From CBCOTE01 sp965112965 (GTDB lineage: Bacteria > Desulfobacterota > Desulfovibrionia > Desulfovibrionales > Desulfovibrionaceae): 64,000 bases of DNA. Below are positions 47,399 through 56,389 of the stretch, piece by piece; the first letter of the stretch is position 1, and each line of letters begins with the position of its first letter. Where the stretch lies: positions 1 through 64,000 of the forward strand of contig CBCOTE010000020.1 of NCBI GenBank assembly GCA_965112965.1, given 5' to 3'. The notes beneath the pieces are model-generated. The model did not search any database. It worked only from the letters and a program-made list of their open reading frames with translations, and was not told the origin of the DNA. Made by a program: the position numbers and the translations under genes.

Positions 47399-49149
47399 GT
47401 TAAATATTTTTTTTATTTAAATAGTTTCATAGTTTGAGGTCAGCTAGTAAGAACATTTCTCTATATAAATAACATATTAGCATTTATTTTGGAATAAACA
47501 CAGTTATGAACTAGGCCGTATTAGAATTGTCAGACCGAGCACTGGATGAATGATGGAGTGTTTTTATCCGACATTGAGTTGCGATCATTGATAAAAGATT
47601 GCAATTTTATTTATTTATAATTAATACTATATGATTATAGTATATAGAAAGTTAAAGTAGTGGAACGCAGTAGCGTGAGTTATACAATTATAAGAGCGTG
47701 TACACACAGACATAATAGAATAACAGCATCTTAAAAAAATACTGATCAACTTTATAAAATATAGTTTCTTTATTAATTTACATGAGTTTCGTTATGAAGT
47801 CTTCCAGCCATACTATTTATCTAAAAAAAAGAGATAGTGGATGAAAAATGAACAGATAGCTTTGGTCTAGATTATTATGATAATAAATTCTTTGCGCTGT
47901 ATTTGAACTACTCGGTCTATTTTAAGTATATCTGCAAACAGCTCCGTTTAAGTTTTTTTGTGGACATGTACTTCGCAAGGCGGAGATTGTAGAGATTATT
48001 GTTATGGCCTTACAGTTACGATTGACAGTATTTTTATTAGAAGTTGGTACAGTTTATGTTCGTGAACTGTGCAGTAGGCAGTATTACGGTGCTTAACGAA
48101 TGCCCGACTTAAAATATCAGTCGAGTATAAGCACTCATGCGCCAGCTTATAACATAGTATAACTTGATTAATTAATTCATTAACAATATCATAGCCCTGG
48201 CTATTTTTTAAAGTTTAAAGTCTTAATGATAAACATCGTGAATTATATTTGTTTGATGATCCAGTTTTTTTTACAGTGGAATCAATATGGAATGATTAAG
48301 TAGATACGTACGTGGTGGTGGATTACTTTCGAGCTATGATTGCCGACTGACCTACGCACGCTAAGGCTCTGTCCGTCTGGATGCACGGTACCGTTGCTTT
48401 AGAACTAGGAACACTACGACTAGAATTTTATAAGCCGTTACATGCGGTATTCGTATTTAAAATAAGTATTGTTCAGCCCGTGAGGCATATGCATGCGGTA
48501 CGGCAGGTCTGCATATGAGAACACCGGGTTGGAGCCGTGGATGATGGCGTACTGATACTTATAGTGTATAGCTCACGAGGAGCGTGTTGTGTTGCTGTCT
48601 AGTAGGGACTTGAGATTGCAGTTTATTTATTTTTTTAGTTAATACCAAATTATTAGTAGTTTTTCTGGCGCGAGTGAGTAATTATTACCGATAAGAGGTC
48701 GTTTTTTTGCTGACTGTTGCCATAGTGAATCCACCTCGCTCGATAGAATTTTACTAGATTTAAGGTGAGACCTGAGACAGAGATGTTACGTAAGATGATA
48801 GTGAAAAAAATTGACGCCGTCATGAGGCCTTCTATACCAATGGCCAAATGTTGGGCATGTTATCGGTTGGATCTGCACCTTTTTTTGTTTATAAAATATT
48901 TTTTTGCTTGCTATGATAGAGACGGCCGGTTTTTGGGATATGATAGAGGGCTTACCGTTTTAAGGATTATATTTTAGCCATGTCGCTATCATTGTATTAT
49001 ATCAAGTTGTTATCCTCAGCATTAACGGTCGGGCTCATGGGAGCAACTATTAAATAACAATTCAACAATAATGGGCGTGCTAGACTCTATCCGATGACGT
49101 TAGTGGACTTTTTTACTTTAGCGCTCCTAAGCTTATTATTGCCCTTAGC
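47399..49149. other. AT-rich intergenic and decayed region
   Basis: No convincing gene. Between 47440 and 48300 the DNA is very AT-rich. The patch 48330-48600 is GC-richer and contains a perfect eight-base inverted repeat but no open frame of note. Overlapping frames at 48653-48847 (minus) and 48765-48977 (plus) are short, lack ribosome sites and were not recognised. Confidence 0.4.
48486..48517. repeat. Inverted repeat CATATGCA / TGCATATG
   Basis: Two perfect eight-base arms are separated by 16 bases. The left arm runs into further GC-rich sequence. It could be a remnant operator or hairpin in front of a lost gene; no function is shown. Confidence 0.3.
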
Positions 49150-50400
49150 TCAATCAAAATCAGCCAATAGCGCTCCCACGTGGACAGCTTGACCAAGGGA
49201 GACCTGTTGGTATTTACGCCGCATGAGCCAGAGTGCCTGTTGGAGTTGGTCTGAAGATATGCCGTTGCGCAGAGCAGTATAGACTTCAACGAATGCAGCG
49301 AGCACGTCGCATATTTTGAGCGTCTCTCCATCCTTGGGATTAAAACGATTCTCGTTATAGTTGGTGCATAGCTCCGAAAAATTGATGTGGCGCACGCAGT
49401 TGTCTTCAATGATCGTCTCCGCAAACTCATTGCCCACTTCGATACCAAGAAAATAAGCTAGCCGGCTGACCAAGCCGCTATATCCGCCCATGGTAAGCGG
49501 ATTGAAGACCCGTCGTTCTAGTTCTTTTTTTTCATACTCTTTGATAAGATCACTCAAGTAGGCCACTGAGCGTTTGACCGGCGAAATTATGTCTCGGGTT
49601 AAGAGCTCAGGTAGATCGTGGACCAGGCCGGCAAAGAAATTGTTCGCTAGTCGGACTGAGCAGGCTTCCAGGGCTAAGCTGACGAAATAGGAGTAGCAGG
49701 CTACGATAAACATATGTCCGAGTACTGAAGTCTCGGGGATACGCGGGGTCTGGGACCAGCGGATCTGGAAGCGTAGCTGACCACATAGATGTACAAAGCG
49801 GCCGAGAACAGAGTCCACGCCTTCGATGAGTTCTGGCATGCCAATAAGGTTGCTATGGGAAGCCAGGCCATTTTTGAAGGAGGTATCGATTTCCTGAAGT
49901 TCATCATCGAGGGGATTAATATTTTTAAGCAAGCAGAATTCCCAATGGCTGGCGTAGAGATGGGCAGCGTCGAGTATACAGGCAGCCAGGTCGGGATGGC
50001 CTTCACCATTATTTCGGACCCAGGCAGTTAAACGTTCCTGGAAGGCCTCTCCAAGGGGTTGTACACGAGGGGCGAGCTGCTGAAGTACCCAGTCTGAGAG
50101 CCGACGATAGTGCTCGGGATTATTCTTGATCTGATAGAAAACGGGCGGTTTGATATCGGTGATAATGAGGCGGTAGAAATAGTCGAAGAGTCCGCCTTCA
50201 ATGATCTTCACTCCAAGATGGACCCGTTCCTCCTGGGTCAGGCTGGCGGCATTGAGTTCGTATAGTACCCAGGCAGCAAGCATTTTGTGTGCTTGCTTAT
50301 CTACTTCTAGGAACTCAGTGGGTCGGAGTTTATCATTCCAACGCTTCATAAAAGCCCCGGTAAAAACAAACTGCAACAGGTTTTTGCGGATACTGGACAT
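49150..50400 (-). CDS. HD-domain protein (putative metal-dependent phosphohydrolase)
   Basis: A 416-residue protein from ATG 50400, chosen because AGGAGG lies five bases upstream. A mainly helical N-terminal half is followed by an HD domain with a candidate first His in VLGHMFIVACY (about 229), the His-Asp pair in FAGLVHDLPELLTRD (about 261-262) and a later Asp in KICDVLAAFVEVY. HD proteins use bound metal to cleave phosphate esters of nucleotides or second messengers; the substrate here is unknown. The protein resembles full-length HD proteins annotated in Desulfovibrio. It stands alone between decayed regions, so it is probably functional. Confidence 0.75.
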   Translation of the reverse strand: MSSIRKNLLQFVFTGAFMKRWNDKLRPTEFLEVDKQAHKMLAAWVLYELNAASLTQEERVHLGVKIIEGGLFDYFYRLIITDIKPPVFYQIKNNPEHYRRLSDWVLQQLAPRVQPLGEAFQERLTAWVRNNGEGHPDLAACILDAAHLYASHWEFCLLKNINPLDDELQEIDTSFKNGLASHSNLIGMPELIEGVDSVLGRFVHLCGQLRFQIRWSQTPRIPETSVLGHMFIVACYSYFVSLALEACSVRLANNFFAGLVHDLPELLTRDIISPVKRSVAYLSDLIKEYEKKELERRVFNPLTMGGYSGLVSRLAYFLGIEVGNEFAETIIEDNCVRHINFSELCTNYNENRFNPKDGETLKICDVLAAFVEVYTALRNGISSDQLQQALWLMRRKYQQVSLGQAVHVGALLADFD

Positions 50401-52368
50401 CAACCCCTCCTGGGGTGTAGCGGCGGGCGCACGGTGATGATGATCGACACTCGGCAACCGATACAGTATGTATATTTGGAAAAGAGCGCAACCACAAGGG
50501 CGCAAATGTATGAACTGAGCTGGGGAAGGGTATGTTTGTAGTAGTTTTGTAAGGCTTTGGTGACAGAATACGACGGAACTATTTGCCTAGTGAGGATCAG
50601 TGAAGCGAAATAGTGAAGATGGTTCTTGGGATGATAGGTGCGGTTAGGGTTGTCTCAGATCTAAAATTAGAATGTGATAGTCGTTATTCGGATAGCCTGA
50701 CTAAATTGTAACTACGACTTTGCAGGAGATAAAAATCGTCCATTGTTTTTTAATCAATCATTTGGTTAGGAATTTTAGGTGAAAAAATATAAAATTGAAC
50801 ATCAATGGGAAAAATAAAAAAAACTATATGTAAAAAATTTTTATCTTTCTTCTATACTTACTCGTTTATCGAGTATCTGTCACTCGGCATACGCTTATAA
50901 ATAGGTATTTCTAAGAGTAAAAATGGAGATGGTTCAGAGATCAATGGCTATTTGTAGCCAAAGATTTGCGTACCTCTAACGTTGACAACCTGAGTCTGAT
51001 ATAGATTTAGCCTAGAAAATAAGACTTATAGCTGTAAGTAGACTGATCGGGACGAACGTTTATATGGCTGAGCCCTCGTTTTTTTGTACACGATCCGGCC
51101 AAAAGTGTAATGGGGGCCAGGTGGGGCAGAGATAAGTATTTTATAACTGATGGATAGATCCTTAGGGCCAAAGTGATTATGTATGGCGATGAGACCCATG
51201 TCCAAGGGCTGGCTGATGTAATGAGGCATGCGAGTCATGCTTATATGGTTGAAGGCAAAATACGAAGGATAGCATTCTAAGGTGATTTTGCCAAGGTATT
51301 TGAGCACCGTCCGGTGCTAGGAGTTGGTTCTCTGAAGATTGTCTATATTCTGGATCAAGATGTCCGGTTGCTGTTCAGGGGTAGGTCTTAAAATAAGAAG
51401 CACAGTCCATTTAATTGTGGCCTTAAAATAATTTATAATATTGGATGATCCGAATTGCAGGCTAGAGTGACTATGTGGTCCGCAGGTGTGACCAACCGGT
51501 AGCCAGATCTTGAGAATTAGTGACCGTGTGAGATAGACCATTATGCTCGTATATAGTCATAATGTAGTAGTATTTTTTGTTAAAAAAAGACAGAAGCTGG
51601 GATCGAAGTCTCGAATGCAAAAAATATAAATAATTTTTTTTGATCGGACGGCTTCGGTATAGATTGTATTATAAGGTTTTTTTTCAGACGGATGTGTTGC
51701 TCAAGAAAACTATATAGGAAGATTTTACTTTGGTAATAATGTAGGTCTCGGTCGTCGGTGAGAACATTCTGTTTAACTATGATATTTTTTTGTATGCGGG
51801 GTAATAGAGCATAGCGCAGGTTGAAGGTCGTGTCAGCCTCGGATAATATCTGTCTAAGAAATGTATGTCGGGATTCGGTCAATATCTAGGGCCAAGAGTC
51901 ATCTAAACCTGAGTGCAATACACGTGGGGTACGACTACGTCGGCCTAAAATACGGGGAGTTCAGAGCGGGGTCGAACGGCTCTGTAGCTGTGGAAGGGAC
52001 TGGTAAGGAAAACGATGGGACGGCAGTTAGAAGTCATGTCTACTTAGGTCAGGCCGCATTTTACGCGTACGCTTCGGTAAGGCCAGATAGAACAATTAAT
52101 GAAAATAAACTACACGGCCAGGCGAAAAGATTACCCGCAGCGTCTGCAATAATAGTTTTTTTAACAGCCTTATAGATTGTGTGCTTTAGAGGGAATACTT
52201 CGCCAGCCATGAATGCCAGCATAAAATATCCAGACTACCAGCCTCGCCGCCGATTCTGTCATAGATTCAATATATTTATATGCGCTAATAAAAAAATAAT
52301 TACAGCCCTGGTATCGCAATCTGTATCACTATATGCACAGTCGGGTAATTGAGTACCAAGTAGCGAGA
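50401..52368. other. Decayed region with minus-strand fragments and one plus-strand frame
   Basis: Minus-strand frames at 51580-51882 (RQILSEADTTFNLRYALLPR), 51317-51541 and 51026-51307 (DMGLIAIHNHFGPKDLSISY) follow each other in different frames and may be pieces of one dead gene of about 300 codons; no family was recognised. The stretch 50500-51020 is empty, with A runs. A plus-strand frame at 51861-52175 is described separately. Confidence 0.4.
51861..52175 (+). CDS. Doubtful hypothetical frame, 104 codons
   Basis: An uninterrupted frame with an unusually even, Gly-rich composition (YDYVGLKYGEFRAGSNGSVA, then VEGTGKENDGTAVRSHVYLG). No ribosome site precedes the ATG, Arg is mostly AGA/AGG unlike the CGN codons of the real genes here, and the frame runs against nearly all its neighbours. 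The opposite strand over the same bases also has a fairly long open frame (AVPSFSLPVPSTATEPFDPA), so the plus frame may be a shadow of a decayed minus-strand gene. No family recognised. Confidence 0.2.
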   Translation: MYVGIRSISRAKSHLNLSAIHVGYDYVGLKYGEFRAGSNGSVAVEGTGKENDGTAVRSHVYLGQAAFYAYASVRPDRTINENKLHGQAKRLPAASAIIVFLTAL

Positions 52369-53436
52369 TTAGACTAGCCCCAGCTGAGCCTTGAGGTAGT
52401 CAAAATCTAAGGAAGAACTGATGAGTTGGGCGCCTTGCTTAATCTTGATAGCCGACCGAAGTTTGTGGGAGGACAGAATAGTCTCCATTGTTTTTGCTAC
52501 AGAGTAGGTATCTTTTCGTACAACTACAATGGGGACGGAGAGTATTTCGGAACGGGTTAGAATAATGTTATTGGGATAAAGGTTACCTGTAAGCACCAGA
52601 CAGGGACAATTGCCTTCCAGGGCTACGAGCTGTACGTCAGAGCGGTCGCCACCAACGATGACTGCGGAGTTTTTTGATTTGCGGAAATGAGTAAGGAAGT
52701 TCTCAACCTGCATAGAACCGATAAGGAAGCTCTCTACTACTTTTTCGGCCTTGTTGTGGGCGCTAATGATTTTGCCGCCCAGGCGCTCGGCCAGCTCGCT
52801 GATCTTGATAGCGCCCATAAGAGGATCTTTGGGGACAATGCCTAGGACCTTGATACCAGTTCGTTCCAGAAAGGGCTTTATGAGTAACTCTACTTCATTC
52901 ATTAAATTGGCCGGGATGTCGTTGAGTATAGCCCCAAGCATAGCTTCTTTTAGGGTGTCCTTGAGCACTGCTAGAAAATCATAATTCAACTCTTTGTATA
53001 GTCGGTCAATGACCAGGGCCTTAAGATCCAGTTTTTGTACAATGCGTACGCCGGTGAGCTGGCTATAGCGGCCGGTGTACATGCCTCCAGAGCCAGCTAC
53101 GATCATGATATCTTTGTCGCGAGAGAGTTGTACATAAGCCTTCTTGATGGTGGGCAAATAATCCAAGGTGTCGCCATGTAAGGCCTTGACCTTGAAGTCC
53201 TGAGTTATGAGTACGGGGGTGACCAGGGAGGGTTCATCCGAGAGGCCGAGCACGCTCTGAACGCAAAAGGCGTCGTCATCGCCAAGCTTGCCATCCATAT
53301 CCTTCGGCAGAGCGCCTATAGGCTTCATATAGCCGATCTTATAACCTTCTTTCTGCAATTTCAAAGAGATACCCATGACTATCATATTCTTGCCCGAGTA
53401 ACTTGCAGTGGATCCTATATAGATGCCAACGGCCAT
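52369..53436 (-). CDS. DRTGG / AAA_26 domain protein (phosphotransacetylase-associated family)
   Basis: The 355 residues begin with a dethiobiotin-synthetase-like P-loop fold (GSTASYSGKNMIVMGISLKL, about residues 8-27) and continue with a DRTGG domain (about 215-320; GIVPKDPLMGAIKISELAERLGG, VIVGGDRSDVQLVAL). The same pair of domains forms the N-terminal part of long phosphate acetyltransferases, and stand-alone copies occur in Desulfovibrio. The catalytic PTA domain is absent, so a regulatory or sensing role in acyl-CoA metabolism is an inference. GAGGAGG lies just upstream of ATG 53436, and the gene follows an ADP-forming acyl-CoA synthetase by 68 bases. Confidence 0.8.
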   Translation of the reverse strand: MAVGIYIGSTASYSGKNMIVMGISLKLQKEGYKIGYMKPIGALPKDMDGKLGDDDAFCVQSVLGLSDEPSLVTPVLITQDFKVKALHGDTLDYLPTIKKAYVQLSRDKDIMIVAGSGGMYTGRYSQLTGVRIVQKLDLKALVIDRLYKELNYDFLAVLKDTLKEAMLGAILNDIPANLMNEVELLIKPFLERTGIKVLGIVPKDPLMGAIKISELAERLGGKIISAHNKAEKVVESFLIGSMQVENFLTHFRKSKNSAVIVGGDRSDVQLVALEGNCPCLVLTGNLYPNNIILTRSEILSVPIVVVRKDTYSVAKTMETILSSHKLRSAIKIKQGAQLISSSLDFDYLKAQLGLV

Positions 53437-53504
53437 ACTGTCCTCCTCGTGTATGTGTGTTTCTTGTAAAATAAAATGAGGTGATTACCTTGCTTAGATT
53501 ATTT

Positions 53505-55613
53505 TTAGGCCGGGGCGAGAATAATGCGGCAATCGGCCACGACAGCGTGCTTTGCATTGACCAGCACGGGGTTGAATTCAGCTTCTAAAATTTCAGGTAA
53601 ATCTAAGGCTAACTGGCTTATAATTAAGATCATATCTTCCAAGGCTTTAAAGTTTACGGGTTGCTCTCCGCGTACGCCGCTCAGTATGGGAAAGGATTTG
53701 ATCTCACGGATCATTTCTTGCGCGTCAAAAAGCGAAAGTGGTGCAAGACGGAAGGATATATCCTTCAGCACCTCGACATAAATACCTCCTAGACCAAAAA
53801 GAACGAGTGGACCAAATTGTGGATCGCGTTTGAAACTTATAATGCACTCTTTAGCATCTTTAGGAGCCATAGCTTGCACGAGGCAGCCAGATATGAAGGC
53901 ATCTTTGCGCAGCCGCTGAGCGCGGGAGGTGATGTCCACGAAGGCGCTATGGACCTCAGAGTTATTTTTAATGTTGACCTTGACGCCACCCATATCGCTT
54001 TTATGTGAAATCTGGGGAGAGGCAATTTTTAAGACCACGGGATAGCCGATTTTTTCGGCGGCCAGTGTGGCCTCGTCGCTAGTACGGGCTAGGATAGTGG
54101 CCGGTAAGGGCAGCCCGTAGGCCCGGAGTAAGTCTTGTGCTTGGAATTCTACAATTTCATTTTCGTCTGCGGCTCTGGCCTTGGCAATAACCTTCTCGGC
54201 TAATCCTCGATCCCGTTGGTAGCAAATCTCTACGCGTGTCGGTCTCTTTTTATATTCGGAGTACTGAAACATGGCCTGGATGCCTTGAATGGCTGGTTCT
54301 GGGAAGGAGTAGCATGGGATACCGGCGTCCTGAAGCATACGCTTACCAGGGCCGACTACCTGTTCTCCCATGAAACAGCTAAAGATGGGCTTAGAGGAAC
54401 GTTTTGCTACCTCTATGATCGCCTGAGCCGTGGCCTCAATCTCTACCGAAGCCGAGGGCGAGAGTAAGATGAGAATAGCGTGGACGAACTCATCGTCTAT
54501 GACTATATCCAAGGTTTTAGCGTAACGTTCGGCCGTGGCGTCACCGATAATATCAATGGGATTATAGATTGAGGCGTAGGCCGGAAGAAAGGTTTTAAGT
54601 TGTTTTATAGTTTTCTGTGCTAGGGTGGCCATGAGTAGACCAGATTTGATTGTGGCATCAGTGGCCAGAATGCCTGGGCCACCAGAATTGGTGACAATAG
54701 CTAGGTTAGGGCCGGCTGACAGCGGCTGTGTGGAAAAACATTGGGCCAGATTAAAGAGTGTTTCGATGCCGTCCACGCGGATGATGCCTGATTGTCGGAA
54801 AGCTGCAGTGTAGGCCTGGTCTGCCCCAGCAATAGCGCCAGTATGAGAGCTAGCGGCCTTAGCGCCTGCGTCTGTGGTGCCGGACTTGATCATTATGACC
54901 GGTTTTATCATGGTTATCTTGCGCGCCGTAGAAATGAAGCGTTGGCCGTTTTCTACGTCTTCTATGTAGCCTAGTACGACTCTGGTCTTGACGTCATTGG
55001 CCAAGTAGGCCAGCATCGCTGACTCGTCGATTATTGCTTTGTTGCCTAGGCTGACGAACTTTGAGAATCCAATATTGTTACCAAGGGCCCAGTCTAGGAT
55101 GGCCACACATAGCGCGCCTGATTGAGAGAAAAAGGCAATGTTCCCAGGCTGTGGATAACCATTGGCGAAGGAAACGTTAATATTGTTGTCAGTATTAATC
55201 ATACCCAGGCAGTTTGGGCCTAGTAGGACCATGCCCGACTGAACTGCTAGGCGAACGAGCTCATGTTCTAAAAAATAGCCCTCGCAGCCTATTTCCTTAA
55301 AACCCGCGGTGATGACGATGGCGGCGCGGGTGGGCAAGGCTGCCAGCTGTTGCACCGCGAGGATGACTGTCGCTGGAGGGATACTGATTATGGCTAGATC
55401 CAGCGGTTTGGGCAGTTCTGAAATCTCATTGACTACGGGTAGGCCGCAGATGATTTCGGCTTTGGGGTTGACCGGGTAGATTTTTCCCTTATATCCTGAA
55501 TCGATGAGATTTTGGAGGATAATGTTACCAATTTTACCCGGATTGGTCGAAGCGCCGATGATGGCGATAGTGTCGGGTTCGAACATAATTTTAAGCTGGG
55601 AATAGTAATCCAT
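53505..55613 (-). CDS. ADP-forming acetate--CoA ligase family protein (acyl-CoA synthetase)
   Basis: Converts acyl-CoA, ADP and phosphate to acid, CoA and ATP (reversible), conserving energy. The 702 residues fuse both subunits of the enzyme: a CoA-binding Rossmann domain (IAIIGASTNPGKIGNIIL, residues about 13-30), succinyl-CoA-ligase-like domains (NSGGPGILATDA; SSHTGAIAG) and a C-terminal ATP-grasp domain (about 475-700; GYPVVLKIASPQISHKSDMG, LFGLGGIYVEVLKDISFRLAPL). All blocks appear intact. With the DRTGG protein behind it, it looks like an acetate/acyl-CoA energy module. Whether acetate is the true substrate cannot be told. It diverges from rnc across 47 bases. Confidence 0.9.
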   Translation of the reverse strand: MDYYSQLKIMFEPDTIAIIGASTNPGKIGNIILQNLIDSGYKGKIYPVNPKAEIICGLPVVNEISELPKPLDLAIISIPPATVILAVQQLAALPTRAAIVITAGFKEIGCEGYFLEHELVRLAVQSGMVLLGPNCLGMINTDNNINVSFANGYPQPGNIAFFSQSGALCVAILDWALGNNIGFSKFVSLGNKAIIDESAMLAYLANDVKTRVVLGYIEDVENGQRFISTARKITMIKPVIMIKSGTTDAGAKAASSHTGAIAGADQAYTAAFRQSGIIRVDGIETLFNLAQCFSTQPLSAGPNLAIVTNSGGPGILATDATIKSGLLMATLAQKTIKQLKTFLPAYASIYNPIDIIGDATAERYAKTLDIVIDDEFVHAILILLSPSASVEIEATAQAIIEVAKRSSKPIFSCFMGEQVVGPGKRMLQDAGIPCYSFPEPAIQGIQAMFQYSEYKKRPTRVEICYQRDRGLAEKVIAKARAADENEIVEFQAQDLLRAYGLPLPATILARTSDEATLAAEKIGYPVVLKIASPQISHKSDMGGVKVNIKNNSEVHSAFVDITSRAQRLRKDAFISGCLVQAMAPKDAKECIISFKRDPQFGPLVLFGLGGIYVEVLKDISFRLAPLSLFDAQEMIREIKSFPILSGVRGEQPVNFKALEDMILIISQLALDLPEILEAEFNPVLVNAKHAVVADCRIILAPA

Positions 55614-55660
55614 AATTTAAGGACACCTTGCCTGCTGCCAGGCTACAATGGGGAGAAGCG

Positions 55661-56389
55661 ATGAGGGATATTGGCCACGCTGCCTTACAAAATATTGTCC
55701 ACTATCATTTTCGAGAAGTCAAGCTATTGGAGGAAGCCCTGACCCACAGTTCCTTCGCTAATGAGCAAGGATTGAGGGAGGCGCATAATGAGCGTTTGGA
55801 GTTTTTAGGCGATGCGGTGTTGGAGCTGGCCGTGACTGAGGAGCTCTATCGTCGTTTCCCTGAATGTCGTGAGGGTGAGCTAACGCGTATGCGCTCTCGG
55901 CTAGTTAACAAGCCGACGTTGGCTGATCTGGCTCGGCAACTGGGGCTCGACTCTGCCTTGTCGCTGGGGCGAGGCGAAGAAGTACAAGGTGGACGTGATC
56001 GGCGTTCGATTCTTTCCGATGCACTGGAGGCTTTGTTAGGAGCTGTTTTTTTGGACGGAGGCTGGGAGGCGGCCCGAGCCTGGATCATAGAGATTTTAGA
56101 CAAGCGCTGGCCGCGGGCTCCAGAGATGCACCGAGCCAAGGATTATAAGAGTTTGTTGCAGGAACTGACGCAGGAGTATTGCCATGCTAGGCCGATGTAC
56201 GTGGTGGAGGGTAGTAGCGGGCCAGAGCATGCCAAATATTTTACAGTCCGGTTGACTATGCCCACAGGCGAAAGTGTAAAGGCCAGCGGATCTAGTGTGA
56301 AGAAGGCTGAGCAGAAGGCCGCGGGTATTGCATTGGAACGTTTCGGTATTACCTTGCGAAGGGCAACGTTAGAGGAATCCGGTGTATAG
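55661..56389 (+). CDS. rnc: Ribonuclease III
   Basis: Double-strand-specific endoribonuclease that processes rRNA and mRNAs. ATG 55661 has GGGGAGAA a few bases upstream and gives 242 residues; a TTG at 55628 is less likely. The catalytic signature NERLEFLGDAVLELAV (about 43-58) and the second metal-binding region SDALEALLGAVFLDGG are intact. A double-stranded-RNA-binding domain covers about residues 157-228 (KDYKSLLQELTQEY, VKKAEQKAAGIAL). It is the only intact gene on the plus strand in the window, and shares a 47-base intergenic region with the divergent acyl-CoA synthetase gene. Confidence 0.97.
   Translation: MRDIGHAALQNIVHYHFREVKLLEEALTHSSFANEQGLREAHNERLEFLGDAVLELAVTEELYRRFPECREGELTRMRSRLVNKPTLADLARQLGLDSALSLGRGEEVQGGRDRRSILSDALEALLGAVFLDGGWEAARAWIIEILDKRWPRAPEMHRAKDYKSLLQELTQEYCHARPMYVVEGSSGPEHAKYFTVRLTMPTGESVKASGSSVKKAEQKAAGIALERFGITLRRATLEESGV

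Noticed and set aside
55616..55661. Promoter for rnc with TACAAT close to the start
   Set aside because: The box lies only about 13 bases before the ATG and no suitable -35 with normal spacing is present.
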